Below the pieces are notes generated by a model. It was not told the origin of the DNA, made no database searches, and was given only the letters and a program-made list of their open reading frames with translations. A stretch of DNA of 22,113 nt. Source: Candidatus Kerfeldbacteria bacterium (GTDB lineage: Bacteria > Patescibacteriota > Patescibacteriia > UBA9570). Both the position numbers and the translations under genes were made by a program. The stretch spans positions 1 through 22,113 of the forward strand of contig JACQPW010000070.1 of the NCBI GenBank assembly GCA_016207285.1, read 5' to 3'. Below, piece by piece: positions 1-6,828 of this stretch; positions within the stretch are counted from its first letter, which is position 1, and each line of letters starts with the position of its first letter.

Positions 1-11
1 TAGGAAGGGGT

Positions 12-28
12 GGTCGCCTGAGGCGACC
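12..28 (-). terminator. Hairpin downstream of the small exported protein gene
   Basis: A perfect 7-bp inverted repeat (GGTCGCC / GGCGACC) with a three-base TGA loop lies 12 bases past the stop codon of the minus-strand gene that ends at 41. Read on the minus strand it is followed by a C-rich stretch, not a clean T-run; on the plus strand TTTT follows after about ten bases. A transcript-end stabilising hairpin or terminator is likely, but the missing U-tract keeps this tentative. Confidence 0.5.
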
Positions 29-40
29 GGGGTAGGTGTT

Positions 41-544
41 TTACTGCGCCATTAACTTTTTAAACGTTACAGATACGTCACAGTGATCGACACCAAGCGC
101 TTCACTGAGCTCCTCACTTAAGTTAGCCACAGCAGCTACTTTTACTTTACGGATGATGGTTGGTTTGGTTTTGGTAATACGTCCTTTCAGCGTAATCGCA
201 TAGTCAGCGTTTGCGTCACTGTAGCTACCGGTCAACTTTAAGGTATAAAAGCTATTACCCGCTTTCTTTTTAATGGTACCAGCGGATGCGTAGATAATAT
301 CTTCATCATCGATAGTGGCAGACACAACGGTACCCTCAGTATCAATATCATCAAAAGCAACTTCAATGGCTGGTTTGTCAGTACTGTCTCCACACGTTTG
401 CTCAGTATATTTTCCCTTACCGTCATAGATATTATTCAACACCACCGTCAATAGTTCGATTTTGGTATAGGTTTTGGCACTGGCTGGTAGACTGGCAGCT
501 AAACCAATCACCAACAGAGGCAGGACGAATAGATATTTTTTCAT
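41..544 (-). CDS. Small exported protein of unknown function
   Basis: This 167-residue protein is not recognised as a named family. Residues 1-23 are a clear Sec signal peptide: a KK n-region, a Leu/Val/Ala hydrophobic core and an ASA cleavage site before Lys24. The mature part of about 144 residues is rich in Thr, Asp, Lys and Val with alternating hydrophobic residues, which suggests a small beta-rich domain. It has two cysteines, Cys51 and Cys155, that could form a disulfide outside the membrane. No lipobox is present, so it is probably secreted or periplasm-like rather than a lipoprotein. It lies about 110 bases downstream of the histidine kinase on the same strand, separated by a hairpin, and ends in its own hairpin, so it may be its own transcript. 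I see no Shine-Dalgarno before the ATG. The gene call is firm; the function is unknown. Confidence 0.8.
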   Translation of the reverse strand: MKKYLFVLPLLVIGLAASLPASAKTYTKIELLTVVLNNIYDGKGKYTEQTCGDSTDKPAIEVAFDDIDTEGTVVSATIDDEDIIYASAGTIKKKAGNSFYTLKLTGSYSDANADYAITLKGRITKTKPTIIRKVKVAAVANLSEELSEALGVDHCDVSVTFKKLMAQ

Positions 545-612
545 GGTAGAGATAACGTAATACTTAAAGTTAATAACAGTATATAACTAGTAGTCTCATT
601 AGTACAGGATTA

Positions 613-652
613 AAGCCCCTGCAAGGGGTTTGGGGTAAGGTAACGGGAGAGG
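613..652 (-). repeat. C-rich intergenic hairpin, possible terminator after the kinase gene
   Basis: In minus orientation this stretch is a pyrimidine-rich tract (CCTCTCCC, then TACC and CCCC runs) ending in a hairpin, CCCCTTGCAGGGG, then CTTTAAT. The stem pairs 613-620 with 624-631 and includes one G-T pair. It sits immediately past the kinase stop codon and could act as a weak terminator. Its layout closely resembles the stretch at 18791-18831, suggesting a dispersed intergenic repeat family. Confidence 0.4.
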
Positions 653-654
653 TG

Positions 655-2310
655 TTACGTAATCGGCAACCTGACCGTAAACGTTGTCCCCTTCCCCAAT
701 TGCGAAGTGAAGTCAATTGAGCCACCATGCTTCTCAATAATGCTGCGCACAATATATAACCCTAACCCAGAACCGGACGGATCTTTTAGAACGGCTTCCC
801 GGCCGCGGAAAAATTTGGTAAATAACTTCTCTTTAGTTTCTTCGGACATCCCAATCCCATGATCAATCACCTGTAAGACAATTTCATCGTTGTCTAACGC
901 CAACTCCACCTGCACGGCATTATTAGCATGAGAATATTTAACAGCATTATCAATCAAATTTTGAATAGCCATCTTCAATTTTTGCCGATCCAGTTTGATA
1001 TGCGGTAAATCTTGCATCACCTGCATAGCCACTGTTACTTGATTACGCTGAGCATGCACTTGCGAAGCTTCCACCAACTGTTTCACCATATCAGTCAATG
1101 AGGCATCAGAAAACGTGAAGGGCAAACGACCACCTTCAATTTCAGAGACATCTAACAAGTTGTTCACAATCTCGATCACTTCATCGTTACGTTGATAACC
1201 TTTGCCGATCAAATCCTTCTGTTTGGCCGATAAGTCTCCCCCATCCCCATCGAGCAACAACTTAAACAACCACTTTAAGGTCGCCAACGGGGTGCGCAGT
1301 TGATGAGCCGCTACTGAAATAAAATCCGATTTCATTTGATCGAGATCTTTCTCTTTGGTGATGTTACGTAAAATGACCAACGAACCAATGTTGGTGTTGC
1401 CGGAATCGGTTACCTGTAAAGCAGTGGCTTGGATAATAGTGTGCTCGGCGTCTTCTTCGACGGTTAACTCGGTACTTTCGTAAACGGGTTCTTTCGTGGC
1501 GCGTTGGATAAATTCAACCAGTGGACGCAGCGCTTGTGGAAACTGACTGATGACTAAGGCTCTATTGATGTATTGCTGTGTATGGACACGGAGCAAGCGT
1601 TGCGCATACGGATTCATCATCACGACCCGGCCGCGGTGATCCAATAAGATGATGCCATCTGCCAAGTTGTTCATAATAGCTACCACCTTGTCGCGTTCTG
1701 ATTCAATGCTTTGTTCACGTTGGCGAATTAAATTGTTGATGAAGGCAGCAAAGAAGGAAGTAAAGACCAAAATTAAAACCACCGTGGCACCGTTGTTGAC
1801 CGTCACCCCAATGTTCCCTACAAAACCAGGATCAAAATGATACCGCGCATGATGCTCAATCAGTTCAGCATACTCCAACGTCAACACACTAACATAGAGA
1901 CTGACCGTAAAAAACATTAACCCAATAATCTCTAGTTCATTAAGCAAAATAATGGCCATGAAGATGGTGATGAAGTAGAACAGGAATGACAAGCTTTCCA
2001 CACCACCCGAAGCATACAACACCACCGTGTACACGAGTTGATCCAGCAACACCTGGATGATACTGACGAAACGTAATCCTCGTTCACTAATAACCCGTGG
2101 GTTGCGACGTAGGTAAAGGTAAAAGATCAAGTTATAACTATAGGTAATAGCAATCAACGCAAAGACTTTGCTATCAAATTCGGCTACGCCAATGGCTTTT
2201 TGAATCAGTCCCAAGACCAACAACAAAGCGTGCAGCACCCAACGACTGGCCACCATGTAACGCAGCAAGGTAATCCGTTTTAGTTTTGAGACGGCGATAT
2301 TATAAGGCAT
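655..2310 (-). CDS. Six-TM PAS sensor histidine kinase
   Basis: A 551-residue membrane sensor kinase. Residues 18-195 contain about six transmembrane segments (near 20-42, 48-67, 82-100, 107-124, 127-146 and 174-194) with only short loops, so the input is probably sensed in or near the membrane. A PAS-like region spans roughly 205-320. The HisKA domain carries the H-box AAHQLRTPL with the phospho-acceptor His336. The ATPase domain shows an N-box (LIDNAVKYS, 452-460), G1 box (DHGIGM, 483-488) and G2 box (GSGLGLY, 513-519), so all catalytic motifs are intact. I chose the ATG at 2310, which overlaps the upstream TsaB-like stop by 11 bases; the open frame extends to 2397 but only through the upstream gene. 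It shares an operon with the dehydrogenase and TsaB-like genes. No response regulator is present in the window, so its partner is elsewhere. Confidence 0.93.
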   Translation of the reverse strand: MPYNIAVSKLKRITLLRYMVASRWVLHALLLVLGLIQKAIGVAEFDSKVFALIAITYSYNLIFYLYLRRNPRVISERGLRFVSIIQVLLDQLVYTVVLYASGGVESLSFLFYFITIFMAIILLNELEIIGLMFFTVSLYVSVLTLEYAELIEHHARYHFDPGFVGNIGVTVNNGATVVLILVFTSFFAAFINNLIRQREQSIESERDKVVAIMNNLADGIILLDHRGRVVMMNPYAQRLLRVHTQQYINRALVISQFPQALRPLVEFIQRATKEPVYESTELTVEEDAEHTIIQATALQVTDSGNTNIGSLVILRNITKEKDLDQMKSDFISVAAHQLRTPLATLKWLFKLLLDGDGGDLSAKQKDLIGKGYQRNDEVIEIVNNLLDVSEIEGGRLPFTFSDASLTDMVKQLVEASQVHAQRNQVTVAMQVMQDLPHIKLDRQKLKMAIQNLIDNAVKYSHANNAVQVELALDNDEIVLQVIDHGIGMSEETKEKLFTKFFRGREAVLKDPSGSGLGLYIVRSIIEKHGGSIDFTSQLGKGTTFTVRLPIT

Positions 2311-2599
2311 CTTTACTATAGTGGGGTAAAATTTGGCTGACCAATTCGGTATCACTATATAACTTGATTTTCTTACTATACGCAAGGGCATTGGCAATGG
2401 TGGCTAAGACCCGAATCAGCGTAAACGACTCCGCCTTATTCACCAGGCGAATGGCAGCGAGGGGCTGACCATCAATCAGTTCCACCATCGCGGCTAGTAA
2501 CTCGTTCGCTTTGGGTTTGGATAAATCGCGCACGTTCGAGCCATAACGCAGCAGCACATGATTCGGTTGTGATGGATCGCAATACAGTGTGTTGATCAT
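2300..2599 (-). CDS. tsaB: Truncated TsaB-like protein
   Basis: A 99-residue protein resembling the N-terminal half of TsaB, the dimerisation subunit of the t6A37 tRNA-modification complex (with TsaD and TsaE). The opening beta-strand reads MINTLYCDPSQ, comparable to the usual start of the form ILxIDTS. Residues around 52-72 (NKAESFTLIRVLATIANALAY) match the family signature GPGSFTxLRxGxxxANALA, with the Gly-Pro-Gly turn changed to Lys-Ala-Glu. Standard TsaB has about 220 residues, so the C-terminal domain is absent. I chose the ATG at 2599 by alignment to that strand; another in-frame ATG lies at 2611, and AAGGAAG just before 2599 is one of the few Shine-Dalgarno-like sequences here. It lies between a dehydrogenase and the kinase in one operon. 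The family is inferred from motifs only and may be a degenerate paralogue. Confidence 0.6.
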   Translation of the reverse strand: MINTLYCDPSQPNHVLLRYGSNVRDLSKPKANELLAAMVELIDGQPLAAIRLVNKAESFTLIRVLATIANALAYSKKIKLYSDTELVSQILPHYSKDAL

Positions 2600-2612
2600 C
2601 ACTTCCTTCATA

Positions 2613-3323
2613 TTATTGATGTGGTACCCAGCCACCAGACACTTCAATATTAGCTCCCGATAAATAACTCGCCTCACTCGATAGCAACCAACGGACAGCG
2701 GCAGTGATGTCACTGTAGGCAGCCGGGCGATCCATCGGTAGTGGGTCGGTGACAATACTATTTTCAACAATTCCGGGTGAGATCATGTTCATGGAAATGT
2801 GATCCTTGGCCAAAAGAGGGGCGTACGATTTGGTCAGGGTAACCACGCCACTTTTGGCAATGTAATAGGGCACAGTATATTTGCGCGCAATGGTTTGCTC
2901 GGCAGTGGCACAAGCAAAATTAATGATCTGTCCTCCACCAATGGCTTGCATGAGTGGCACCGCTTGCTGAATACAGGCCAGAGTGGCACGCAGATTGCTA
3001 CCAATCACATCATCGAATTCATCTAACGTCACCTCGGTAATGGGATGGTAGACACCTAAGTTACCGACGGTGTTGATAAGCACATCTAACCGACCATACG
3101 TTTGGTGAATAGCATTAAATAACCGTTGCACTTCTCCGGCGTGCAATAAATCTGCCTGCATCATGCGCGACGCTGGCGCGTGTTGCTGTACTTGTTGGAG
3201 TACTTGAGCGGCCGCAGCGCTACTGTGACGATAATGTACAATCACTGTGCAACCATGTGCAGCGAGGTCTGTAGCAATAGCCCGACCAATGCCGCGGGCA
3301 CTGCCGGTAACGAGGGCAATCAT
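2613..3323 (-). CDS. Short-chain dehydrogenase/reductase (SDR) family oxidoreductase
   Basis: A 236-residue classical SDR, most likely an NADP(H)-dependent reductase of the FabG/pteridine-reductase type; the substrate cannot be told. The cofactor loop TGSARGIG occupies residues 6-13, the structural Asn is Asn110 (in IGSNLRATL), and the catalytic Tyr153-x3-Lys157 lies in YTVPYYIAK. The position 13 residues before the Tyr, normally the catalytic Ser, is Thr140. The family motif NNAG is replaced by INTVG. The C-terminal segment (SYLSGANIEVSGGW) is typical. Length is normal. It is the first gene of a three-gene operon with the TsaB-like and kinase genes and is predicted to be leaderless, with an extended -10 element six bases before the ATG. 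Family assignment is firm; retention of full activity with Thr140 is uncertain. Confidence 0.9.
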   Translation of the reverse strand: MIALVTGSARGIGRAIATDLAAHGCTVIVHYRHSSAAAAQVLQQVQQHAPASRMMQADLLHAGEVQRLFNAIHQTYGRLDVLINTVGNLGVYHPITEVTLDEFDDVIGSNLRATLACIQQAVPLMQAIGGGQIINFACATAEQTIARKYTVPYYIAKSGVVTLTKSYAPLLAKDHISMNMISPGIVENSIVTDPLPMDRPAAYSDITAAVRWLLSSEASYLSGANIEVSGGWVPHQ

Positions 3324-3329
3324 GGCTGT

Positions 3330-3338
3330 ACTGTATCA
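3330..3338 (-). promoter_or_regulatory. Extended -10 promoter of the SDR operon
   Basis: On the minus strand TGA is followed by TACAGT, and the hexamer ends exactly six bases before the SDR start codon at 3323. This puts +1 on the A of the ATG, predicting a leaderless mRNA. The TGATA part is one arm of the palindrome TATCA-TATG-TGATA (3334-3347) shared with the divergent AEC promoter. Confidence 0.6.
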
Positions 3339-3342
3339 TATG

Positions 3343-3351
3343 TGATAGACT
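3343..3351 (+). promoter_or_regulatory. Extended -10 promoter of the AEC permease gene
   Basis: TGA followed by TAGACT, with the hexamer ending six bases before the ATG at 3358, predicts a leaderless transcript. It is the mirror image of the promoter at 3330-3338; only 34 bases separate the two start codons, so the two RNA polymerases would compete for the site. Confidence 0.6.
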
Positions 3352-3357
3352 TTAGCC

Positions 3358-4278
3358 ATGTGGTCGATCATCACTTTACTGCTGCCCCTATTCGCTTTAA
3401 TTGCTCTTGGCTATCTAGCCGGCTACACCAAAATTGCCAAGTTGAGCTGGGTGTCGGTGCTCAATTTATTTGGTTTTTACATTGCTTTTCCAGCGCTCAT
3501 TTTTAAAAGTTTAGCCTTCGCCGACATTTCGTTACAACTGCACGGCACTATTTTGTTGTTACAAGTGGCGATTGCTGTGGGTGTCATGGGATTGGTCTAT
3601 GGAGTCTGTACGTGGCTCGGTTTATCAAAAGCTAATCGCAATACCTTTACCATTGGATTATATTTTTCCAATGCCGGCTATATTGGTATTTCGGCATTAC
3701 AACTTGTCTATGGCGATGCAGCTGCGGCCGAAGGAGCTGTGATCGTGTCTGCCATGATCTTGATAACCTTAACGTTTGGTATTGGGTTACTAGAAGCGTC
3801 CAAACATCGCACTATTCATGCGGTTAGCATCCTACGCGGTATCGCCAAAAATCCTCTGATGTGGGCAACCCTGATTGGCTTTGCAGTTGGCTTCTCGGAT
3901 CTCACCCTACCGCAACCAGTCGTTCAATTTACTGAACTACTAGCCGCTACGGCCTCCCCCACTGTACTAGTAGCCTTGGGTATTTTTATCGCTCTGAACC
4001 ATCCAAAAAAGCAAGCTGTCCAATTGGCGTCGGTGTTAGCCCTTGGCAAGGTGGTGATGATTCCGGCGGTCATTGCGATTGTCATGTTGATGTTACCAGA
4101 CAGCCACTGGCTCGACACTACGTTTATTCAATCCGTGATGCCCGTAGCGCTCACCGCGTTTGCTTTATCTGAAATTTATCCGATGAATCGTGAGGTCGTC
4201 TCCAGCTCGATTGTGTTATCCGTGTTACTCAGCTTTATCACTATCCCGCTGGCAATGTGGTTAGCGCCGTTGTTGTAG
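3358..4278 (+). CDS. AEC (auxin efflux carrier) family permease
   Basis: A 306-residue polytopic membrane protein with about ten hydrophobic segments, the usual length for bacterial AEC transporters. The N-terminal signature LGYLAGYTKIAK, followed by LNLFGFYIAFPALIFKSLA, is the characteristic first helix pair with the conserved FPAL. The segment YFSNAGYIGI (about 101-110) corresponds to the conserved Asn-containing crossover helix of this PIN-related fold, and the last helix contains MNREVVSSSIVLSVLLSF. Members export or import small organic anions such as malate; no substrate can be read from this sequence. Transcription is divergent from the SDR operon and predicted leaderless. The 3' end faces mgtE with only three bases between the two stop codons. 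Confidence 0.88.
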   Translation: MWSIITLLLPLFALIALGYLAGYTKIAKLSWVSVLNLFGFYIAFPALIFKSLAFADISLQLHGTILLLQVAIAVGVMGLVYGVCTWLGLSKANRNTFTIGLYFSNAGYIGISALQLVYGDAAAAEGAVIVSAMILITLTFGIGLLEASKHRTIHAVSILRGIAKNPLMWATLIGFAVGFSDLTLPQPVVQFTELLAATASPTVLVALGIFIALNHPKKQAVQLASVLALGKVVMIPAVIAIVMLMLPDSHWLDTTFIQSVMPVALTAFALSEIYPMNREVVSSSIVLSVLLSFITIPLAMWLAPLL

Positions 4279-4281
4279 TGC

Positions 4282-5544
4282 CTAGGCTAAAATCACACTA
4301 GCTAAACCAAGAAATACCAAAAACCCGAGTACGTCGGTAGCAGTGGTAATAAAAATCGTGGCGGAAGTGGCGGGGTCTTTGCCAAATTTTTGCATGACGA
4401 GCGGCACAATCGTACCAAAGACACCGGCTACTACCAGGTTCACCACCATGGCCATGGATAAAATAAAGGCTACCTTGTAATCTCGATTCATCACGATCAC
4501 GACGAGAGCCACAATCAAGCCATTGATCAAGCCGTTCACAAAGCCAGCTCCGGCTTCACGGCGCAAGGTTTTCCAAGCGTTCTGGATGGTAATTTGCTTG
4601 AGGGCAATCCCACGGACCAAAATAGCCAACGTCTGCGTAGCTGCATTGCCGCCCATACCGGCAACAATCGGCATGTACACTGCCAACAACACGTACTTAG
4701 TAATGGTGGCATCAAATAAACTGACGGTGAAGGCGGCCAAAAAAGCGGTGGCTAAGTTGATGATTAACCATTTGTAACGATGTTTCACTTTAGTGCGCAC
4801 GGAGTCGATTACGGATTCTTCATCATGGACACCAGCGAAATCATACAGCGAGGCAGATTCTTGATCCTCTAATACCTTCAAGACATCATCGGAGTAAATC
4901 ACGCCCATGACATTATCATGATCACCAATGACGACTACCTTATTATGCGGATGCTGTCTAAACAATCGCACGGTATCCTCATGACTAGCATTGTAGCGAA
5001 TCGTAGAAATATGCCGGACATATTTTTTGATCTGATCGGATGGCAAAGCAAAGCCTAATTCGTGTCCCGGAATATATCCAATAACTCTGGCATCACGCAA
5101 GACAATAATCGCTGGCAGCCGCCCGGTCCTTTTTTCGTGAGCCTTAAACCGCTTGGCCACTTGGGCAATGGTATCCCCTTCTTCCACATGCACATAATCT
5201 ACATTCATCAAACCGGCCGCGGTCTCAGGATCAAATTGAGTGAGTAATTCAACGCTTTGTTTTAAATGTTCATTCAACTGAGCAATAATCTTTTGTTGCC
5301 TGGGCTTGGGTAGTAACTGAATAATATCCGTGATTTCGTCAGGATCTAACTGTTCGAGGGTGCTGAGCAAATCAGGGGTCGGCAGTGAGCTGATGATGTC
5401 ATGCTCAATCAAACTAGTAAGATGGGTCAGCACCAGCGCCCGCTGCTGCACTGGGAGCGCCAAAAACCGTTCCAAACGATCTTTCGGATGAAAACTAATA
5501 TCGTGAATGAGTTGATTCAATTGGCTGTCATGACGCGAACGCAT
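4282..5544 (-). CDS. mgtE: Magnesium transporter MgtE
   Basis: A 420-residue MgtE, a Mg2+-gated magnesium channel of the inner membrane. The order is a MgtE N-terminal helical domain (about 20-120, with FDPETAAGLM near 104-113), a CBS pair (about 120-240) that senses cytosolic Mg2+, a linking helix and five membrane helices (about 258-420). Signature pore residues are visible: GMGGNAATQT (296-305) and DPATSATIFITTATDVLGF (390-408), including Asp404 at the position of the family's ion-binding aspartate. Length is slightly below the usual 450 because the N-terminal domain is short. It starts six bases after the glycosidase stop codon on the same strand, with a TATACT/TATAAG sequence in the junction, so it may be both read through and separately initiated. 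It converges with the AEC gene with no terminator between them. Confidence 0.95.
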   Translation of the reverse strand: MRSRHDSQLNQLIHDISFHPKDRLERFLALPVQQRALVLTHLTSLIEHDIISSLPTPDLLSTLEQLDPDEITDIIQLLPKPRQQKIIAQLNEHLKQSVELLTQFDPETAAGLMNVDYVHVEEGDTIAQVAKRFKAHEKRTGRLPAIIVLRDARVIGYIPGHELGFALPSDQIKKYVRHISTIRYNASHEDTVRLFRQHPHNKVVVIGDHDNVMGVIYSDDVLKVLEDQESASLYDFAGVHDEESVIDSVRTKVKHRYKWLIINLATAFLAAFTVSLFDATITKYVLLAVYMPIVAGMGGNAATQTLAILVRGIALKQITIQNAWKTLRREAGAGFVNGLINGLIVALVVIVMNRDYKVAFILSMAMVVNLVVAGVFGTIVPLVMQKFGKDPATSATIFITTATDVLGFLVFLGLASVILA

Positions 5545-5550
5545 AGCGAC

Positions 5551-6774
5551 TTATAGTATATCCCGGACGGCTTGGTAGGCCAAGCAATACAACGCCGCTG
5601 ACCAGGCTTGGTGCGGTTTGCCCATTGGTTCACCGGTCGTGCCATGCAACCATTCGTTAAATTCCCAACTGCCCGAGCGACCCAGTGCATTCACTTCGGC
5701 TAGAACCGCTAACTGCTGTTGCGCTTCGGCTACTCGACCCGCCTGGACGAGCGCTAACACTGACCAACCACCAATGAACGGCCAAATACCACCGTTATGA
5801 TACTGGTGGGGTAAGTTTAAATTGCCTTTGCGCATGTACTCACGCCAGTTAGGATCACTGGGTTCAATGGCTGGATAGATCGCTTGGGCAGGATACGGTT
5901 CAGCAATGTGCACGGCGGCCGCGTACTCTAAGATCTGTTTGGTTTGTTGCTCGGTGGCAACACCAGTGACGATGGCTAACATATTGCCCAAGGTATCAAA
6001 CCAGCTGCCGACTTGGTGAAAGCCACGCCAAGCTACAAAGTAAGGCTGTTGACCAAGGTAGGTAGCGTTTTCAGCAGCAAACAGTGTAGCGTACTCTTTA
6101 CTCGTTGGGTTGTGGATTTGGGCCGTGGTGTGTGGTTGCGCATCGTACAGCCAAAAGTAACGCTGGATCATGGCTTGTACTTGGGTCGCTTTTGCTAGAT
6201 AGTGTTGCTGCTGCTGAACAGCCTGCATGCGTTCTGCTAACAGGGCGGCACTCCGCAGCGCTTTCACATACAGCACATTATCGGTGAGCACCTTACCGCG
6301 CACCGGGAGTTGGTCTTGCCAATCTCCGGCTTCTTGTGTAGAGATCAAACCGGAAGCGTCGACATCTTGGCAGGCTAACCAGACAAACGCCCGCTCGACA
6401 GTTGGATAAAACGTCTGCAGTAATTCCTGGTCATCCGTTTGCTGTACCATAGCGGCTAAAGCGATACTGTACCACAGCGTACCGTCGACACAGGCTTGAT
6501 AATCGGCTTCATGACTAACACTATCTACATTGTTAGGTAACATTCCCGCTGCCGTTTGGTGATCAGCTAATGTGCGCAGTGACTGCTTAGCGGTAGCGAT
6601 TAACGCCGCATCACCAAGCTGGGCAACAGCTAGGGTTGTCATTAAACTGTCGCGTGCCCACACCTCTTGGTAACCACCGGCATCCGCGGAAGCTTTGAAA
6701 CCAGCTGGACAGGAACAGTTCCGCAGGATGGTGAGAGCAGCTTGATAGGCTTGGTCGGTGCGATCGGCTGTCAT
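5551..6774 (-). CDS. (alpha/alpha)6-barrel glycosidase, neutral-invertase/glycogen-debranching-like
   Basis: A 407-residue probable glycoside hydrolase of the six-hairpin fold. N-terminal GGYQEVWARDSL (33-44) matches the W-x-RD start of GH100/GH63/debranching-type catalytic domains; EAGDWQD (148-154) is a second acidic motif, and GxWEFNEWLHGTTGEP followed by GKPHQAWSAA near the C-terminus matches the conserved end of these families, with a likely catalytic Glu. There is no signal peptide, so it acts in the cytoplasm, probably on stored glucan, maltodextrin or a disaccharide; exact substrate is uncertain (alpha-1,6-debranching, invertase-like or trehalase-like). The open frame runs to 6903, but that would overlap the divergent phosphatase gene, and the conserved region starts after the ATG at 6774. 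It belongs with the glg genes upstream and precedes mgtE by six bases. Confidence 0.75.
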   Translation of the reverse strand: MTADRTDQAYQAALTILRNCSCPAGFKASADAGGYQEVWARDSLMTTLAVAQLGDAALIATAKQSLRTLADHQTAAGMLPNNVDSVSHEADYQACVDGTLWYSIALAAMVQQTDDQELLQTFYPTVERAFVWLACQDVDASGLISTQEAGDWQDQLPVRGKVLTDNVLYVKALRSAALLAERMQAVQQQQHYLAKATQVQAMIQRYFWLYDAQPHTTAQIHNPTSKEYATLFAAENATYLGQQPYFVAWRGFHQVGSWFDTLGNMLAIVTGVATEQQTKQILEYAAAVHIAEPYPAQAIYPAIEPSDPNWREYMRKGNLNLPHQYHNGGIWPFIGGWSVLALVQAGRVAEAQQQLAVLAEVNALGRSGSWEFNEWLHGTTGEPMGKPHQAWSAALYCLAYQAVRDIL

Positions 6775-6813
6775 AGCAGTAGCGTAGTCGTTTTTGGATG
6801 ACGTGTAAAGTTG

Positions 6814-6822
6814 TGCTATTGT
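6814..6822 (+). promoter_or_regulatory. Extended -10 promoter of the otsB-like gene
   Basis: TGC followed by TATTGT ends six bases before the ATG at 6829, predicting a leaderless mRNA. The same bases read on the other strand give TACAAT (6823-6818), a possible -10 box for the divergent glycosidase gene with a leader of about 37 bases. The two directions may therefore share one melted region. Confidence 0.6.
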
Positions 6823-6828
6823 ACGCCT

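Noticed and set aside
2600..2770. N-terminal extension of the TsaB-like reading frame to 2770
   Set aside because: The extra 57 residues lie wholly inside the 3' end of the SDR gene in another frame, have no family resemblance, and the TsaB-like alignment begins at the ATG at 2599.
4280..4287. GCCTAGGC palindrome between the AEC and mgtE stop codons as a terminator
   Set aside because: It has no loop and no adjacent T-run, and lies partly in the mgtE stop codon; it is better read as chance.
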